A DNA stretch of 64,000 nt from Auriscalpium vulgare (taxonomy: Eukaryota; Basidiomycota; Agaricomycetes; Russulales; Auriscalpiaceae). Within the stretch, counting starts at the first letter, position 1. Every line of letters starts with the position of its first letter. The stretch lies in the NCBI GenBank assembly GCA_019915015.1, contig JAHBBC010000062.1, positions 1-64,000 of the forward strand, read 5' to 3'. The position numbers were made by a program, and so were the translations under genes. The notes beneath the pieces were generated by a model, which searched no databases, had not been told where the DNA came from, and was given only the letters and a program-made list of their open reading frames with translations. Below, piece after piece: positions 44,973-56,133 of this stretch.

Positions 44973-47731
44973 ATGTCTTCACCGCCAGCATCGACCGGGC
45001 AGTCTCCTCTCACTCCTCCCGGTGTGTCGCGCGCTTTCTTCTCTTTCACGCACTCTCGCGGCCAGACGCAAGCCAGCTCCCGCCGCGTGGGATCAGCCGC
45101 GCCTTCCCTGGATTTCGACGCCGGCATCAACGCATCGGCCGCGTGGACGGAACATCTAGATACCGATGCAGCGTCACGTTCTCTCTCCGACGATGAAGGC
45201 GACGACGAGCCTGATGAAGACGACGATGGACGCTCCGCGCGGGTCCTGTTCCGGTTTGAGGGGAAGCCGGAGTTCAGAGAGTTGGATGTGAATGCGGGCG
45301 ACGAGATCGAGGTCGTCCGTGAGGAGGTCGGCGACGGATGGAGTTTGGTCAGGACCCGAGGCGGTGAGATGGGCCTACTCCCCCAAACGTACTACACCGT
45401 GAATACACTCTTTCACTGACGGCGGTTGCTTGTCACCCTCTCACATCGTTTCGCCAGTTCACAGTCGACTTCATCTCGGCTCCTCCCAATGCCCTTGCGC
45501 GGCATGGCGACCATGCGAGCAGCAGCAGGCGCGAGGCATCGGGTGCCTCGCTTACACCACGAGGTTCGCCTGCGCGTATATCAGCTCCTCTCCCCGCCGC
45601 CCCGCCCATCGTCGTACAAACTACCGGCGAGCGCATGATGGCGGCCTTCCCCAGCTTTCGCCAGAGCCTGCTTGGGGGCAAGAGCCTCAATCGATTTTCA
45701 AGCTTCGTCACAAGTGGCGCCGAGGCATACGTGTTGAATGGGGACACCGGCCCTGCCGACGCGGTCCCGTCGTCGCTGAAGCACGCTTTCGATCCTACTA
45801 GCGACGATGATGAGGACGATGAACCTTCCAACGTTGCGCCTCGTGTCCAGACGAAGGCACGCTCACGGTCAAGCGAGGCTGATCAACATTTTGTCGATGC
45901 AGGTCCTGCGTGGAGGTCCAAAGTCCCGCCATTTCGAATTCTTGTCCACTCGCCTTCGAAACGAGCCTCGGCGCTTTCTGGTTCCTATACTGTCTACAGC
46001 GTCACGTCCCTCTTCCAACCTCCGGACTCGGACGATTTCAAGTCGCTGGTTGCAGAACCTGCATCTCGAATCACCGTCCACCGGCGATTTTCCCACTTTG
46101 TCGTCTTGCATACTGCCTTGACACGCCGCCTACCGGGAATCGCACTTCCCCCACTTCCTGAGAAGCAATACGCAGGGCGATTCAACGACGACTTTGTAGA
46201 GGCTAGACGCGGTGACCTCGAGCGATATCTGGCGAAGATTGTGCGGCACCCCGTTGCGCGCTACGCGGAAATCCTGACGTTTTTCCTAGGGTGCGAGAGT
46301 GACACTGTAAGTTGCCCATCTTGAGTCTGTTCATTCCTCAACTTCCTTGGCACGCATAGGAGTGGAAGCGACAGCTACCTGAGCACCTCTCATTGCCACC
46401 CGCGGGGCCAGCCTTTTACGCCAATGTGTATCACCCTGACTTCAACATTGATACCGAAGAAGCAACGGAATCCATCGATAGATTCGATGCTCACACGAGG
46501 GCCGTCGACGCAGGCGTGCAAGGTCTTCGTAACACATTCGGTCAGATTCGACAAGCTCGCGTCGGTGGGTAACATTTTCGCATAGCCGAAACATGCGAAA
46601 GTCTTTACGATTGTTTTTACAGAGATGTCGAAGGCGGAACGCATCCTGTCATACTCATTGCTGTCTCTTATTACTGGGAAACCGATCGCCTCTGCGCCCA
46701 ATTCAGATGCGCTTGCGCATGAGCAATACTACGACTCTGATCCACCATTTGAAAGTGAAGCAGACAAACCTCCTGAAAAGAAGCATAAGGGATGTGTCAA
46801 CGAGGAGGGCGCGTGGTGCTGGCGAGACGGATGTGAAGGTAGGCGTTGTGAATATCAATATCTACGACTAACGAAGCCGGCGCAATGCAGAGTGCCTCAG
46901 AATGACGAAAGCTTTGCAGAAGACCAGTGAAACACTGCAAAGTGTCGCCGATCTGTACGATGACCATGTAAGCCTTGTCCTCGCTCACAACGAACCGCCT
47001 CGAGCTCTGACTCTGCACGTGCAGGCCCGAAGAACACAGCTTGCGACACACGATGCACTTAAAGACGTAGCTCATCCTTCGTCGATATATGCCGTATGTT
47101 CGCATTCTTTGTATCACTTGGAGCACGGCTGTAAACCTACTTCGTAATTAGCCTGTCATTGACACGCATAGGAACGCCTTGTCGCGGTACACGGAGGTCG
47201 TGAACGGAGACGAGGTAAGCCATAGCTAACAACGTCCCTACGCATTCTCACAGACGCTGCTGCAGGCTGACGAGGAAAGGGCATCGCGCTGCGAGACCGT
47301 TCTCAACACCACAATGGCCGAGATGGAAACGTATCATACGCAGAAGCTCGAGGACTTCACGTCTGTCGCCAAGGAACACCTCGATGGCGAGATCGAATTC
47401 TATGAACAGGTAAGAGATGTCGCGCTCTGGTTATGCAGGTTAATTCAATCTTCACAAGGTTCTCATCCGTCTTCGTACTGCGCGACGCACATTCGAACCG
47501 CCCATATATCCTCACCTCAGCACGGGGGCCCGACAACCGTCGATATACGAGCGAGAGCTCGAGCGGCCGCGCCTAGTACCAGATCCTTTGCCACAACCAT
47601 GCCCACACGTCTTCGACTCCACGCCGATGCGGCCGGTTAGCCACGCAATTCAGGAAGGGGTGGGTATGTTGCTTGGGAGTGCGACGAATGCTGTCGCTGG
47701 CCGTGCGAGCGTGTTCAGCAAGTTCTGGTAG
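44973..47731 (+). CDS. SH3-PX-BAR protein, sorting-nexin-9-like
   Basis: 773 residues in nine exons: 44973-45398, 45458-46306, 46360-46564, 46623-46838, 46891-46967, 47025-47093, 47152-47214, about 47266-47409, 47459-47731. All are in frame; the acceptor of exon 8 could also be 47253. Domains: an SH3 at about residues 88-142 (ARVLFRFEGKPEFRELDVNAGDEIEVVREE), an acidic linker, a PX phosphoinositide-binding domain in the second exon (ITVHRRFSHFVVLHTAL, GIALPPLPEKQYAGRFNDDFVEARR), and a long helical BAR-like region (ADLYDDHARRTQLATHDALK, ETYHTQKLEDFTSVAKEHLDG). Such proteins bend membranes in endocytosis and endosomal sorting. The conserved WCWRDGCE-type block is kept. Confidence 0.85.
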
Positions 47732-47789
47732 ACTGGAGGAATGTATCACATATTCTTATTATCATACACGGTCTCACACTGCCCTGACA

Positions 47790-48984
47790 TCATGTGCCGT
47801 CCTTGAGATACGCAAGATGACGTCCTTTACCAGGTGTCCCGATGCTTAAGTACGCAGTCCCATTCATGTTGCAATTGTTCGAAGGCGGCGGCCGCCGAAG
47901 GTCGACAACGAGGTTCGTGATGCACCATGGACGAGATAATGCCGTCAAGGAAGCGAAGGCTCCGGGACAACTGGGCGGATGGTCAGTGAGAGTCACCTGC
48001 GAGAGTGAGACGGGAGCACAAACCTTGCGGGCTTCCTGGAAGACACGACCCAACATAAGAATGTCTCTTTTCAGGCTGAAGAAGCTGTCGATATTATTGA
48101 TGGAGTCTCGCCCTGCTGTTGTAGCATTAGCTAGAGTTGTTGGCCTGTTCTCGGAGCGAACAAAGGAGGATTGGCTATAGTCGATGAAAACGTATTTGCT
48201 TGATGATGGCTCGATGGGCAGCAGCATAATGTGCTGCAACGAGATGTTACTATGAAGGTTACGGACGTCAGTCTTTGTCTTGCACGAATACGACGAAGAA
48301 CATACCCATGTGCCACGCCTTGCTCATGCATAAACTCCAGGCCCTGAAAATGTTCATTTGACCCTCAGCCTGAGCGCAAGTGGCACGAGCACTGGTCGTG
48401 ACGCACCTGCAGGAGCTGGCTCACAAAATCGAGTATCTGCTCAGTGGACCGGAGCTGCGTCAGCTCGACTGACTGCAAGAAAGGCAAGACAGTGTATGCC
48501 ATAGTCCCATCGTAATTCGGGAACATTTCGAAGACCGGGACAGCGTGGTTCCTTGGATCGACTCGCAGATGCGGAGCGTCAAGAATCATCCCATAACGGA
48601 GCCCCATAGAGCTCGCAGGCATGTACTTGATGCAAACCAGTTCCTGGTTAGGCCCATTGCCATGAGTGGCGAAAAGGACACTGTCGTTGCACTACGTCGC
48701 ACATATGTGAGATTGCAGTGGCAAGGTTACGCGTACTAGAGGCTTACTGTATGTTCCAATGTGCGGTCGCAAAGGGGTGAGGGCTCCTCGTCTCCTTCTA
48801 GTACCGGCAGACTCGGAGTAGCCCAGAGGCCTAATTCCCGTGATTTCAGAATCAAACGTCTGGTAGCTACGTCCTCGTGAAGCTGGTCATCGTCGCCACA
48901 AGGACAAGGCAGAAGACTGTAGCCTCTGCTTCGAAGCCACTCCTCGTGCGTCGGTTCTTCGGGTTGAAGATGAATGATGGTCAT
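47790..48984 (-). CDS. Protein kinase-like family member lacking HRD (pseudokinase)
   Basis: 339 residues in four exons: 48984-48748, 48691-48407, 48343-48306, 48249-47790. It belongs to the same basidiomycete-expanded family as the gene at 56134-57412: shared blocks HEEWLRSRGYSLLP, LVCIKYM with the lysine, VDPRNHAVPVFEMFPNYDG, TVLPFLQSVEL and GLEFMHEQGVAHG. Where the relative has HRDCSPSN, this one reads HG followed by NISLQHIMLL, so the catalytic Asp is missing, and the later region is shortened. YVFIDYSQSS stands at the DFG-like position. It is therefore unlikely to transfer phosphate. The C-terminal 60 residues have no family similarity that I can see. It may be a regulatory pseudokinase or a gene in decay. 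Confidence 0.7.
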
Positions 48985-49498
48985 GTTGGGGGAAAGTGTG
49001 GGGCAGTAATCGACGCAGGAGCAGGTCTTTTATGGTGGAGAGCGGCGGCGGCCATCGAAGCACAAAGCAAACAACAAAAGATTGATGAATTCCACGTAGC
49101 CTCCAGCTGCACAGCAATCGCAACGTTGTTGTTGCTTTCAGAACAAATGAGAGGCGATGCCTTCCTTCTTCAAAGCGTTCGGTGTAAATCGATATTGTCC
49201 TTGGAATTGTCGAAGTGCAGGCTGCACAAGGTATCTGGCAACGGCAAACAAGGGATGAAGAAGACATCGCTCTCCAGACTTGTATAATCACAGATGCGCT
49301 GCTACTAGGATACGGAGATGTGTGTAGTGTTGTATACTTCGGCGGGAGTACTTGTAGTTTGTGGCGGGAGTAAGTACTTGTAGTTTGTGCCCGGATAATA
49401 TGACGTATAATGATGGTGCGATGATCACGGAACCGGATGTGTAGACAAAATGTAGAGAAGAGAAGGTCTCGGGGACATACCTTGTAATCGGCGACATG
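48985..49498. other. Intergenic region
   Basis: Between the start of the kinase-like gene and the end of the G-patch gene, both on the minus strand. A short duplication lies at 49337-49390 (acttgtagtttgtg occurs twice). No gene seen. Confidence 0.5.
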
Positions 49499-52338
49499 CT
49501 ACTCGTCCTCCTCCTCCTCGGCGTCGTCGTGGAGGAGGATGATGAGAGACGCCCGATCTGTCTCTGGCCAGCGGTACACCGAGCTATTCGCCTGCGGATT
49601 GCTGACACTGACTGCCGTGAGTGCATGGCTGATCGTCTTCGGCTTGCTGATGTTGATGGCCGTCAGCGCATTGTACTGGTCCCTCGCGACGTCGTGCATG
49701 CTGCCAAAGTTCAGCGAGACCTCAACCTCCCTGGTTCATCATTCAATATCACGACGATGAAAACACGCACCGGCTGTGCTCCCTGATCTGCTGCGTGAGC
49801 TTGCTGCGCACCAGCTTCGAGCCAGCTGCCTCCAGCTGCCCCATCAGCTTCTTCGACTCGGTGGCGAGGGCGCTCATGCGCTGGAGCAGGTCCTCGGTAG
49901 AGACGCGGACCCGCTTGGGCGGGCGGGGGGCACCAATGGCTTCCGCGATGAACGCGTTGGCCATGTCTTCGACAGAAGGTGATAGGCCTATAGGCTGGGA
50001 GCGAGGGGGTGAGACAGATGACCTCCGGGGCGTCGAATCGGTGGCGAAAACGACGACGCTCTGTTTGCTGGGTTCGAGGAGCGCGTCGGGGTCAGCGGCA
50101 ACGTCCGCCTGGCGGTCGATGTCGTCCGTGTCTGACCTCTTGCGCTTGCTCAAGAGGACAAGCCGACGCAGGGAGGTTTCGCGTGCCTGAGCATCAGAGG
50201 CAGTCTCGGCATCGCGGCCTTCGGGGGGTGTCGGCGTGGACTTGGCGGCCAGCTCAGCGCGAGCTTTGGCAACCTTGGCTTCAAGCTCCTCGTGGCGGAG
50301 GCGCATAGGCTCCAGCTGTGATTGGGGCGTTGACGTTTGCAGCGGGCCAGACGTCTGTGGGAGTGCCTCAATGGAAGAGGGTTGAAGGCGGTGAGGCCTG
50401 GGCACCGCATGACGAAGATGGAGGGAGGCAGGGCTACGCATGTCTGTGGAATCGAGCCTGTCGAGTGGTGGGAGCGGTGGAAGGGCTGGGATTTGTGGAC
50501 GGGGGTAAGGGGATGTCGGGGTTGTAGATGATAAAGGAGAGGACGAGTGAAAAGTAGTGTCGTGCTGTGGGAACAATGGAGCTTGTGAAGGGTCCGGTGC
50601 TTGCGTAGAAGGCGGGCGGGGATGGTTGGTTGAGATGGACAGCGCGGGCTTTGTCGACTTTTCATGTGAGCTGAGAACAATGTGCGCGCCCTCGTCCGCA
50701 AGGGGTGCCAGGGGAGAGTTATCGATCGGGGCTGAATCAACATCGGGCAGAGCGGCCACAGATGCTGCAGACGTGACGGCGGGAACAATGGGGTCCGAAG
50801 TTCCTGGGACGAGAGAAGGACCTGCATGCCCTGCCGTCGTCTCGTCCGCGCCGTCGCCCGTGATCTGCGAACCATTCGCTGAAGGCCCGGCGATCGGTTC
50901 ATCCGGAGCAGACAGCGTGGCCGCTGGTGGGCGATACCAGAACAACCTAACGCTCTGCAAACCCTCCAAACCACCCATCCGCGGGCTGGACCAAGCAATT
51001 TTGGCCGCGCTCTCGCTGTCAAAAATGATCAGCGCCTTCCCAATATGCAGCCTGACAGTGGGCGGCGTTTGACTATGTGTGTCGAGAGACGACAGCCACT
51101 GGTGTATGAACTCCAGATTGCGAAATTTGCGCGGAAGGACTTCCATGACAAGTGAGCGTCGTTGGAAATGCACAGGCAGGGCCTTCGGGAAGCAGCCTCG
51201 GGTACTTTCCGGTTTGATGTCCACGTCCATTCCGATAGTACGAGTATCATTCGCGTTAAGAGTGACGTCGTACGGTCCAGGTACATTGGAGAGCTGAGAC
51301 GATGAAGAGGCGATGGCTTGTGGCGCGGAGGGAGGCACGAATGATGCATTTTGGCTAGACGTCGGTGGAAACGGAGGCGGCATTACATCCGGTCCTGGTG
51401 TGAGAGGGAACCACAGAGGGGGGATTGGGACAGGCAAGGGAGGTAGGCCGGACATAACGAACATTGGGTTCAAGAAGGGAATGAAGTCGATGGAAGGCGT
51501 GTGGCCGAGATTAGAAAAGTCTGTGGTAGAAAACTGGCCAAGACCTGATGCAGTGGCTACACCATTGCCAGGAAATCTGCCGCCAAAGTAGTCGTAGCCC
51601 CTAGACTGCGCTGCGAGGGCCAGGTCGGCGGGGGGCATATGGCCGCCGTCCTCTTCCCATTCGTCGTACGGGCCGTCCCAGGGCTGGTCATGGTGTGTGG
51701 CGGAATCTTGAAAGGCGTCTTCTTCGTAATCGTGTACGCCGTGTTCTGGCGTAGCGTCTTCGTCCATTAAATCGGGCGCTGCCTCAGGCGCGGTATGTGT
51801 CTCTTGAGGAGTCAAATGCAAGGAATATATAGGTGAAGTAGGGAGGGAGGAGGAGGAAGCGATGGAGGAAGGATCGTGCAGAGCCAAGGCGGCCTTCCGT
51901 CGAGTTTTCTTCCGGACTTGACTCCGCAACTTGACGTGTCCCGGCTTGGCCTCAATATCTGCACCAAGGCCTGCGCGAGGAGTCAAAGGCACCACCTTTG
52001 TGCTGATAGGATGAACGACGCCTGCAGAGCCGCATGTCAAAGTCACATATGCAGTAAACCTGAGGTGGCTCGCCTTCGAGGTTCGGACCTAATCCAAGGC
52101 CAGGCTCGTATCCCATACCGACAAGGATGTTGTAGCCAATACCCGACACAATACAATCTCCTGACTCGCCAGGTGAGGAGGAAAGACCGGCGGCGGTGTT
52201 TTTCGCGGAGCACCGGGACCGGGAAGAAAGGACGCTGCCAGCCGCTTGACGCTGTTGGACCTTACGGGTCTCGTCGACTTCGCTGTCTGAGTCTTCTATG
52301 ACGATGGGTGATGCAAAAGACCCTTTCCCATAAGGCAT
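49499..52338 (-). CDS. G-patch domain protein, probably RNA-associated
   Basis: 900 residues in three exons: 52338-52089, 52021-49771, 49700-49499. The start MPYGKGSFASPIVIEDSDSE at 52338 is preferred. The G-patch motif is assembled across intron 1 (IGYNILVGMGYEPGLGLG, then VVHPISTKVVPLTPRAGLG), which fixes the donor at 52088. Using the next downstream GT would break the motif. A large Pro/Ser-rich middle follows, then a small RRM-like block (SLVMEVLPRKFRNLEFIHQWL, GKALIIFDSESAAKIAW, VRLFWYRPP) and a C-terminal coiled coil (LLQRMSALATESKKLMGQLEAAG). G-patch proteins bind RNA or switch on DEAH helicases in splicing or ribosome assembly; the partner here is unknown. The last exon encodes an acidic tail (EEEEDE). 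Confidence 0.75.
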
Positions 52339-52810
52339 AGCAAGAGGGGCGTGTTGGAAGAGGAGTGAAGGAGAAATATTGCGGCGGGGACACGAGCCCA
52401 AACCCTTACGTGATCAGCACCCATATGCGCCCACAGTACATCGTATGTACGGGATTGTCGGACACATACGTTTTCTTCGGATGTAAGAGACTTATATATT
52501 CACCCTGGGTATGAGGTCGCGAACGACTGATAGCGAAGTAGATGATATCAACATGCGTCAAGCGACGAAGTTCCAGCTTGAGGGTAGTCGACGAGCGCAG
52601 TAGTGGACCATTGTAGAGCATCACGACTGTCGAGGTGACATAAATGAGGATGCGCACAGGCTTATCACAGCACACCGTCGTCCATTGACCTCCCATAGAG
52701 ACCTCCCATTATACAGACCGCACATACAGTGTGAGCTGGTCACGATGCGAGGAAGTGTGCAAGGTCCATGTACGGGCAAGGGTAACTCGTCGCAATGCAT
52801 TTGAAAGGTG
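52339..52810. other. Intergenic region
   Basis: Between the G-patch gene start and the NDUFS5 stop. No gene could be supported. Confidence 0.5.
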
Positions 52811-53344
52811 CTATTTTGCGTGTCCAGCATCGGCCCCCTTGTCTCGTTGAATCAGTCCGACTCCGACGATTACTCCATCCGCCAACACGTCTGCGACCTT
52901 GCGCCCCTCTTGCGCCTGGTGCTGTGCCTTCTTGATGAATTCGGCCTTCACTGCTTTCGCGCGCGCAATCTATCCATAACAATAAGAAGACACATACGCT
53001 ATGAGTGATGAGAAGCGGGCCACGCGGCTGAGAACGCACCTCTTTCGTATGGTGCAAGCACTCCAGGTAGTCATCCGCCTGCAGACAGCATTCACTTGGA
53101 CTATCCGACTGGGCGTAGCACTACAAGCGCAAGTTAGGAGCATCCGGAAAGTAGCTGCTTCGTACGCACCTTTGAGAACTCCTGCCAATACGCAAAGCAG
53201 CGCGAGCGACCTAGGTGGCAGATTCAGTCAAGCATGGTTGGATAGCTTTGTGCCGCGACGGACCGCCTTGGAAACCGAATCCAGACTGTACACGCAGGCC
53301 GGTCAGTGAGCGCTACAGCAAAATAAACAAGGACGTACAGCCAT
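52811..53344 (-). CDS. NADH:ubiquinone oxidoreductase 15-kDa subunit (NDUFS5-like)
   Basis: An accessory subunit of mitochondrial complex I on the intermembrane-space side. 102 residues spread over five tiny exons: 53344-53339 (6 nt), 53285-53264 (22 nt), 53210-53170, 53120-53040, 52969-52811; the introns are 49-70 nt. The protein starts MASGFGFQGGRSRC. It has a twin Cx9C motif: CFAYWQEFSKC and CCLQADDYLEC (first and last Cys), the signature for Mia40-driven import and folding. It continues LHHTKEIARAKAVKAEF. The gene is easily missed because no exon is long. It faces get5 head to head, with 182 bp between the two ATGs. Confidence 0.88.
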
Positions 53345-53526
53345 GTTCTAACGTTCGTTAACTCTGAAGCTCCGCGTCGTCTACCTAGCTGTGACACGTC
53401 GGACAGCGTATCGTCACAGTAGTGACGTTGTCGGAAAGGTGTCACAACGAGCGTCTAGTACAGTACTAGTGACAATATCGCCGAAATCCCTTCCGCAGAT
53501 ACTCATATTCCGTGCAACACAACGCC
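53345..53526. promoter_or_regulatory. Short bidirectional promoter between NDUFS5 and get5
   Basis: 182 bp between two divergent ATGs, so both promoters and 5' leaders must share it. It holds a cluster of GTGAC/GTCAC-type steps (gctgtgacacgtcgg, cgtcacagtagtgacg, gtgtcac, agtgacaat) in both orientations. No TATA box is seen. Confidence 0.65.
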
Positions 53527-54563
53527 ATGTCCGACCAAGCAGAGCTAGCATTTGCAAAGAACCTGATCAACACGCTCGCGTCGCTGCCGCTGACGTTCGA
53601 CAACGATTTCCAGCAGGCGCCGGAGAACACTCTGAAGCGGGTCCCTGTCTTACAGGTACGCTCCTCCTAGAACACCCGTTCTGAACGTGGATAGGACGAG
53701 GCGATGCACAGGTTGAAGTCCCGCCCCCACCAGAACGGAAGAATGACGAAGCGGGAGCGATCGGTGAGCCCTATAAGAGCTCTCGATACCCGCCCAGCCA
53801 CCAACGATCCTGGTTTGCGCAGCGACCACCATCCAACTGACCTTCAAATCTCTCAAACCACCGTTCTCCGTCACCATCCCCGTCTCTCCAGCGGACCCGA
53901 TATCCGCTATCAAAGGCCAAATTGCCGCACAGCCTCACGCTCCACCCGCGGACGCTCAACGCCTCCTCCTGAAGGGCAAAGCCCTGGCGGACGCGAAGCT
54001 GCTCAAGGAGTACAGCATCAAAGAAGGAGACACGGTGAACGTCATGGTGAAACCAGGAGTTCAGTGGGATCCCACGCAGGCGCCGACTCCGCCTGCAGTG
54101 GAGACAACGCTGGCCGCGCCACAGCCAGTGCCAGCTACGTCGCTCAGCCCCAGCCCCAGCCCCAGCAGACGAGGCCATGGCCGTATCCCATCTGTCGTGC
54201 TTTCACCGTCCCCCGCCCCATCCTCACCTATGCAGGAAGTGCAGGACATCCCCCTCCTCGACGAAAGCGGCGGCACCATCTCTGCAGAGCTGCCCGCAGA
54301 CATCTCCTTCCCGCAATCCACATACCGTGCGACGATTGCACAGCCCCAGTTTTGGGACAACCTCATCAGATTCCTGAGGTAGCGTTCCTCATCCCTCACT
54401 GTGACATGCCCGTAACCTTATGTCCAGATCGGAGTTTCCCGTCAATAGCGACGCAAACACCGCTTTTGAAGACTTCCTCAATGCTAGCAAGGGTGTCTTG
54501 ACTCCCAGCGAAATCGCGAAGATTCGGGATTACGTCGGCGTCATTGGCATGGCAGGGACGTGA
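53527..54563 (+). CDS. get5: Get5/Mdy2 ubiquitin-like protein of the GET pathway
   Basis: A cytosolic partner of Get4 and Sgt2 that helps hand tail-anchored membrane proteins to Get3 for ER insertion. Four exons: 53527-53655, 53712-53763, 53823-54378, 54428-54563; 290 residues. All three expected parts are present. The N-terminal Get4-binding segment is AELAFAKNLINTLASLPLTF, ending VPVLQVEVPPPPERK. A ubiquitin-like domain follows (ATTIQLTFKSLKPPFSVTIP, RLLLKGKALADAKLLKEYSI, GDTVNVMV). After a Pro/Ser linker with repeated SPSP comes a C-terminal dimerisation block (FWDNLIRFLRSEFPVNSDAN, LTPSEIAKIRDYVGVIGMAG). The length is somewhat more than yeast Get5 because of the linker. Confidence 0.88.
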
Positions 54564-55241
54564 TGCGTCCGCGCGGGACATTTCCTCGCAAGCCACTCTG
54601 CTGCTGTTCGCAATTCTGCCAAGGTAGCACTTTGACACATCTTCATTCCTATGATGATCTAATGCGCTTAGGCAGATCGACATGAAGAATCCCGAGCATA
54701 CTTGAACTACGCTGCATTTGTAGGATACCTCGTTTGCTGCTCAACCACACCATTCCATGCGCCTCTGTGAAAACTCGGTTGAATATCCAACCATGCTGTG
54801 CTGCACGACGTGTGGGTCTGTGTAAGAAGCTGTCATAGGACAGCTGAGCAACCCACTACGCCCCGCGCATGTGGTTGGCCACGCCCGACGCGCGCCTCAT
54901 GGAAGGATGCGGCCTGCGATGAGCGCTCTACTACGGAACTGGGCCGCGTTTTGGCCATGTTTCGTAGTCGTCTAGGCCATGTCTCATGCATGGCTGTGTC
55001 CTAGGCCGCATGCACCGCCTTCCTGTACTCGCATACATATGTGAATATGTGTGAAGGTCGTGGCAATTATGTAGTTCTTAGAAGAACGTGACGCCTGAGG
55101 CGGTGTGCTGAGGCGCCGCACACCGCCACCGCCTAACAGGCTGTACAGGCCCTGCGGGAGTCGAAAGATAAAAGATCGTGGCCCTACTCTGGCACCTACA
55201 TCGCCCTCGTCCCCTGCCACACTCCCCGCCTCGCACATCCT
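54564..55241. other. Intergenic region
   Basis: Holds the get5 3' UTR and upstream sequence of the next gene. A GC-rich segment at 55085-55140 (gcgccgcacaccgccaccgcc) is noticeable. No gene could be supported. Confidence 0.5.
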
Positions 55242-55952
55242 ATGTCCAACATGCTTCATGTGTGAGTCAAGCTCGAGCTAGCCGACGCGATACTTTGTAT
55301 GTTGAGACTGCATCTTCGCAGCCCCAATGTGCATCAGGATGAGCGGTCCGAGGCCGGCACCGACGTGAGCGACGACTCGGTCGTGACAGGCGCCGACAGC
55401 ACCACATCCACCATACCCACGAAGTCCACATACTCGATTTTGTTATCCATTGCGTACGTCTGGCCTATAGTAATAGACGACTGAAGCTGATGTGAAACAC
55501 AGCGGGATGTTGAAGAACATCCGCGGCTATTTCGTGCCCCGGCCCACAGACTCCGCCTCCGCCGCAGAGGCCACACCGAAAGCGTGAGTGCAGACTGGCC
55601 GCTCGGCGTGAAATCACACTGACATATTGGTTTTCAGGGAGCTCCCAGTCGGGTATGTTGCATATTGACTCGAGATTCCGGCTTGTGCTGATCGCGGAGC
55701 AGGGAGACAGGCACGGACACTGCGAGCGTGTCAAAACTCGGGGGCATTCTCAAGTGGAAGCCGCGCGGCGGACCAAAGATGCCGCAGGGCGGGACCAAGC
55801 TGCCGCAGGGCGGGATTAAGCAGGACGAGACTAAGTCGCCGCAGGGCAAGACCAAGGTCAAACATGCCCACCAGAAGCCCAGCAATGGCGTGTCTCAGAA
55901 GCCCACCGGCGGAGGCACGAAGCAGTCTGGTGGTGGTTGCGAGGTTCAATAG
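55242..55952 (+). CDS. Small hypothetical protein with Gly/Lys-rich C-terminal repeats
   Basis: 165 residues in five exons: 55242-55261, 55322-55453, 55503-55583, 55638-55652 (15 nt), 55703-55952; the frame holds throughout. The N-terminal half is acidic/Ser/Thr-rich with a short hydrophobic piece (STYSILLSIAGMLKNIRGYF). The C-terminal half has three to four imperfect repeats of about nine residues (KMPQGGT, KLPQGGI, KSPQGKT) and is strongly basic. No domain recognised, so the gene model rests on clean splice sites alone. Confidence 0.55.
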
Positions 55953-56133
55953 GTCATGTCGCCGGATGATGCATTGTTCCCCATTATGATACCTCACAGT
56001 ATGACCTGCATGTTTGCTCATACCTGGACAAATTGATACCCTATTACATCGTGCTGTGATCGATATATGCCTAACTGATTTCGCTGCATTAACCAATATA
56101 CTCTCTGGTGAGATACAGAGGGAATCTCGTCTG

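Noticed and set aside
52022..52089. G-patch exon 1 extended to a later donor (EGEPPQ)
   Set aside because: It gives the wrong phase for exon 2 and interrupts the G-patch; the donor at 52088 gives both frame and motif.
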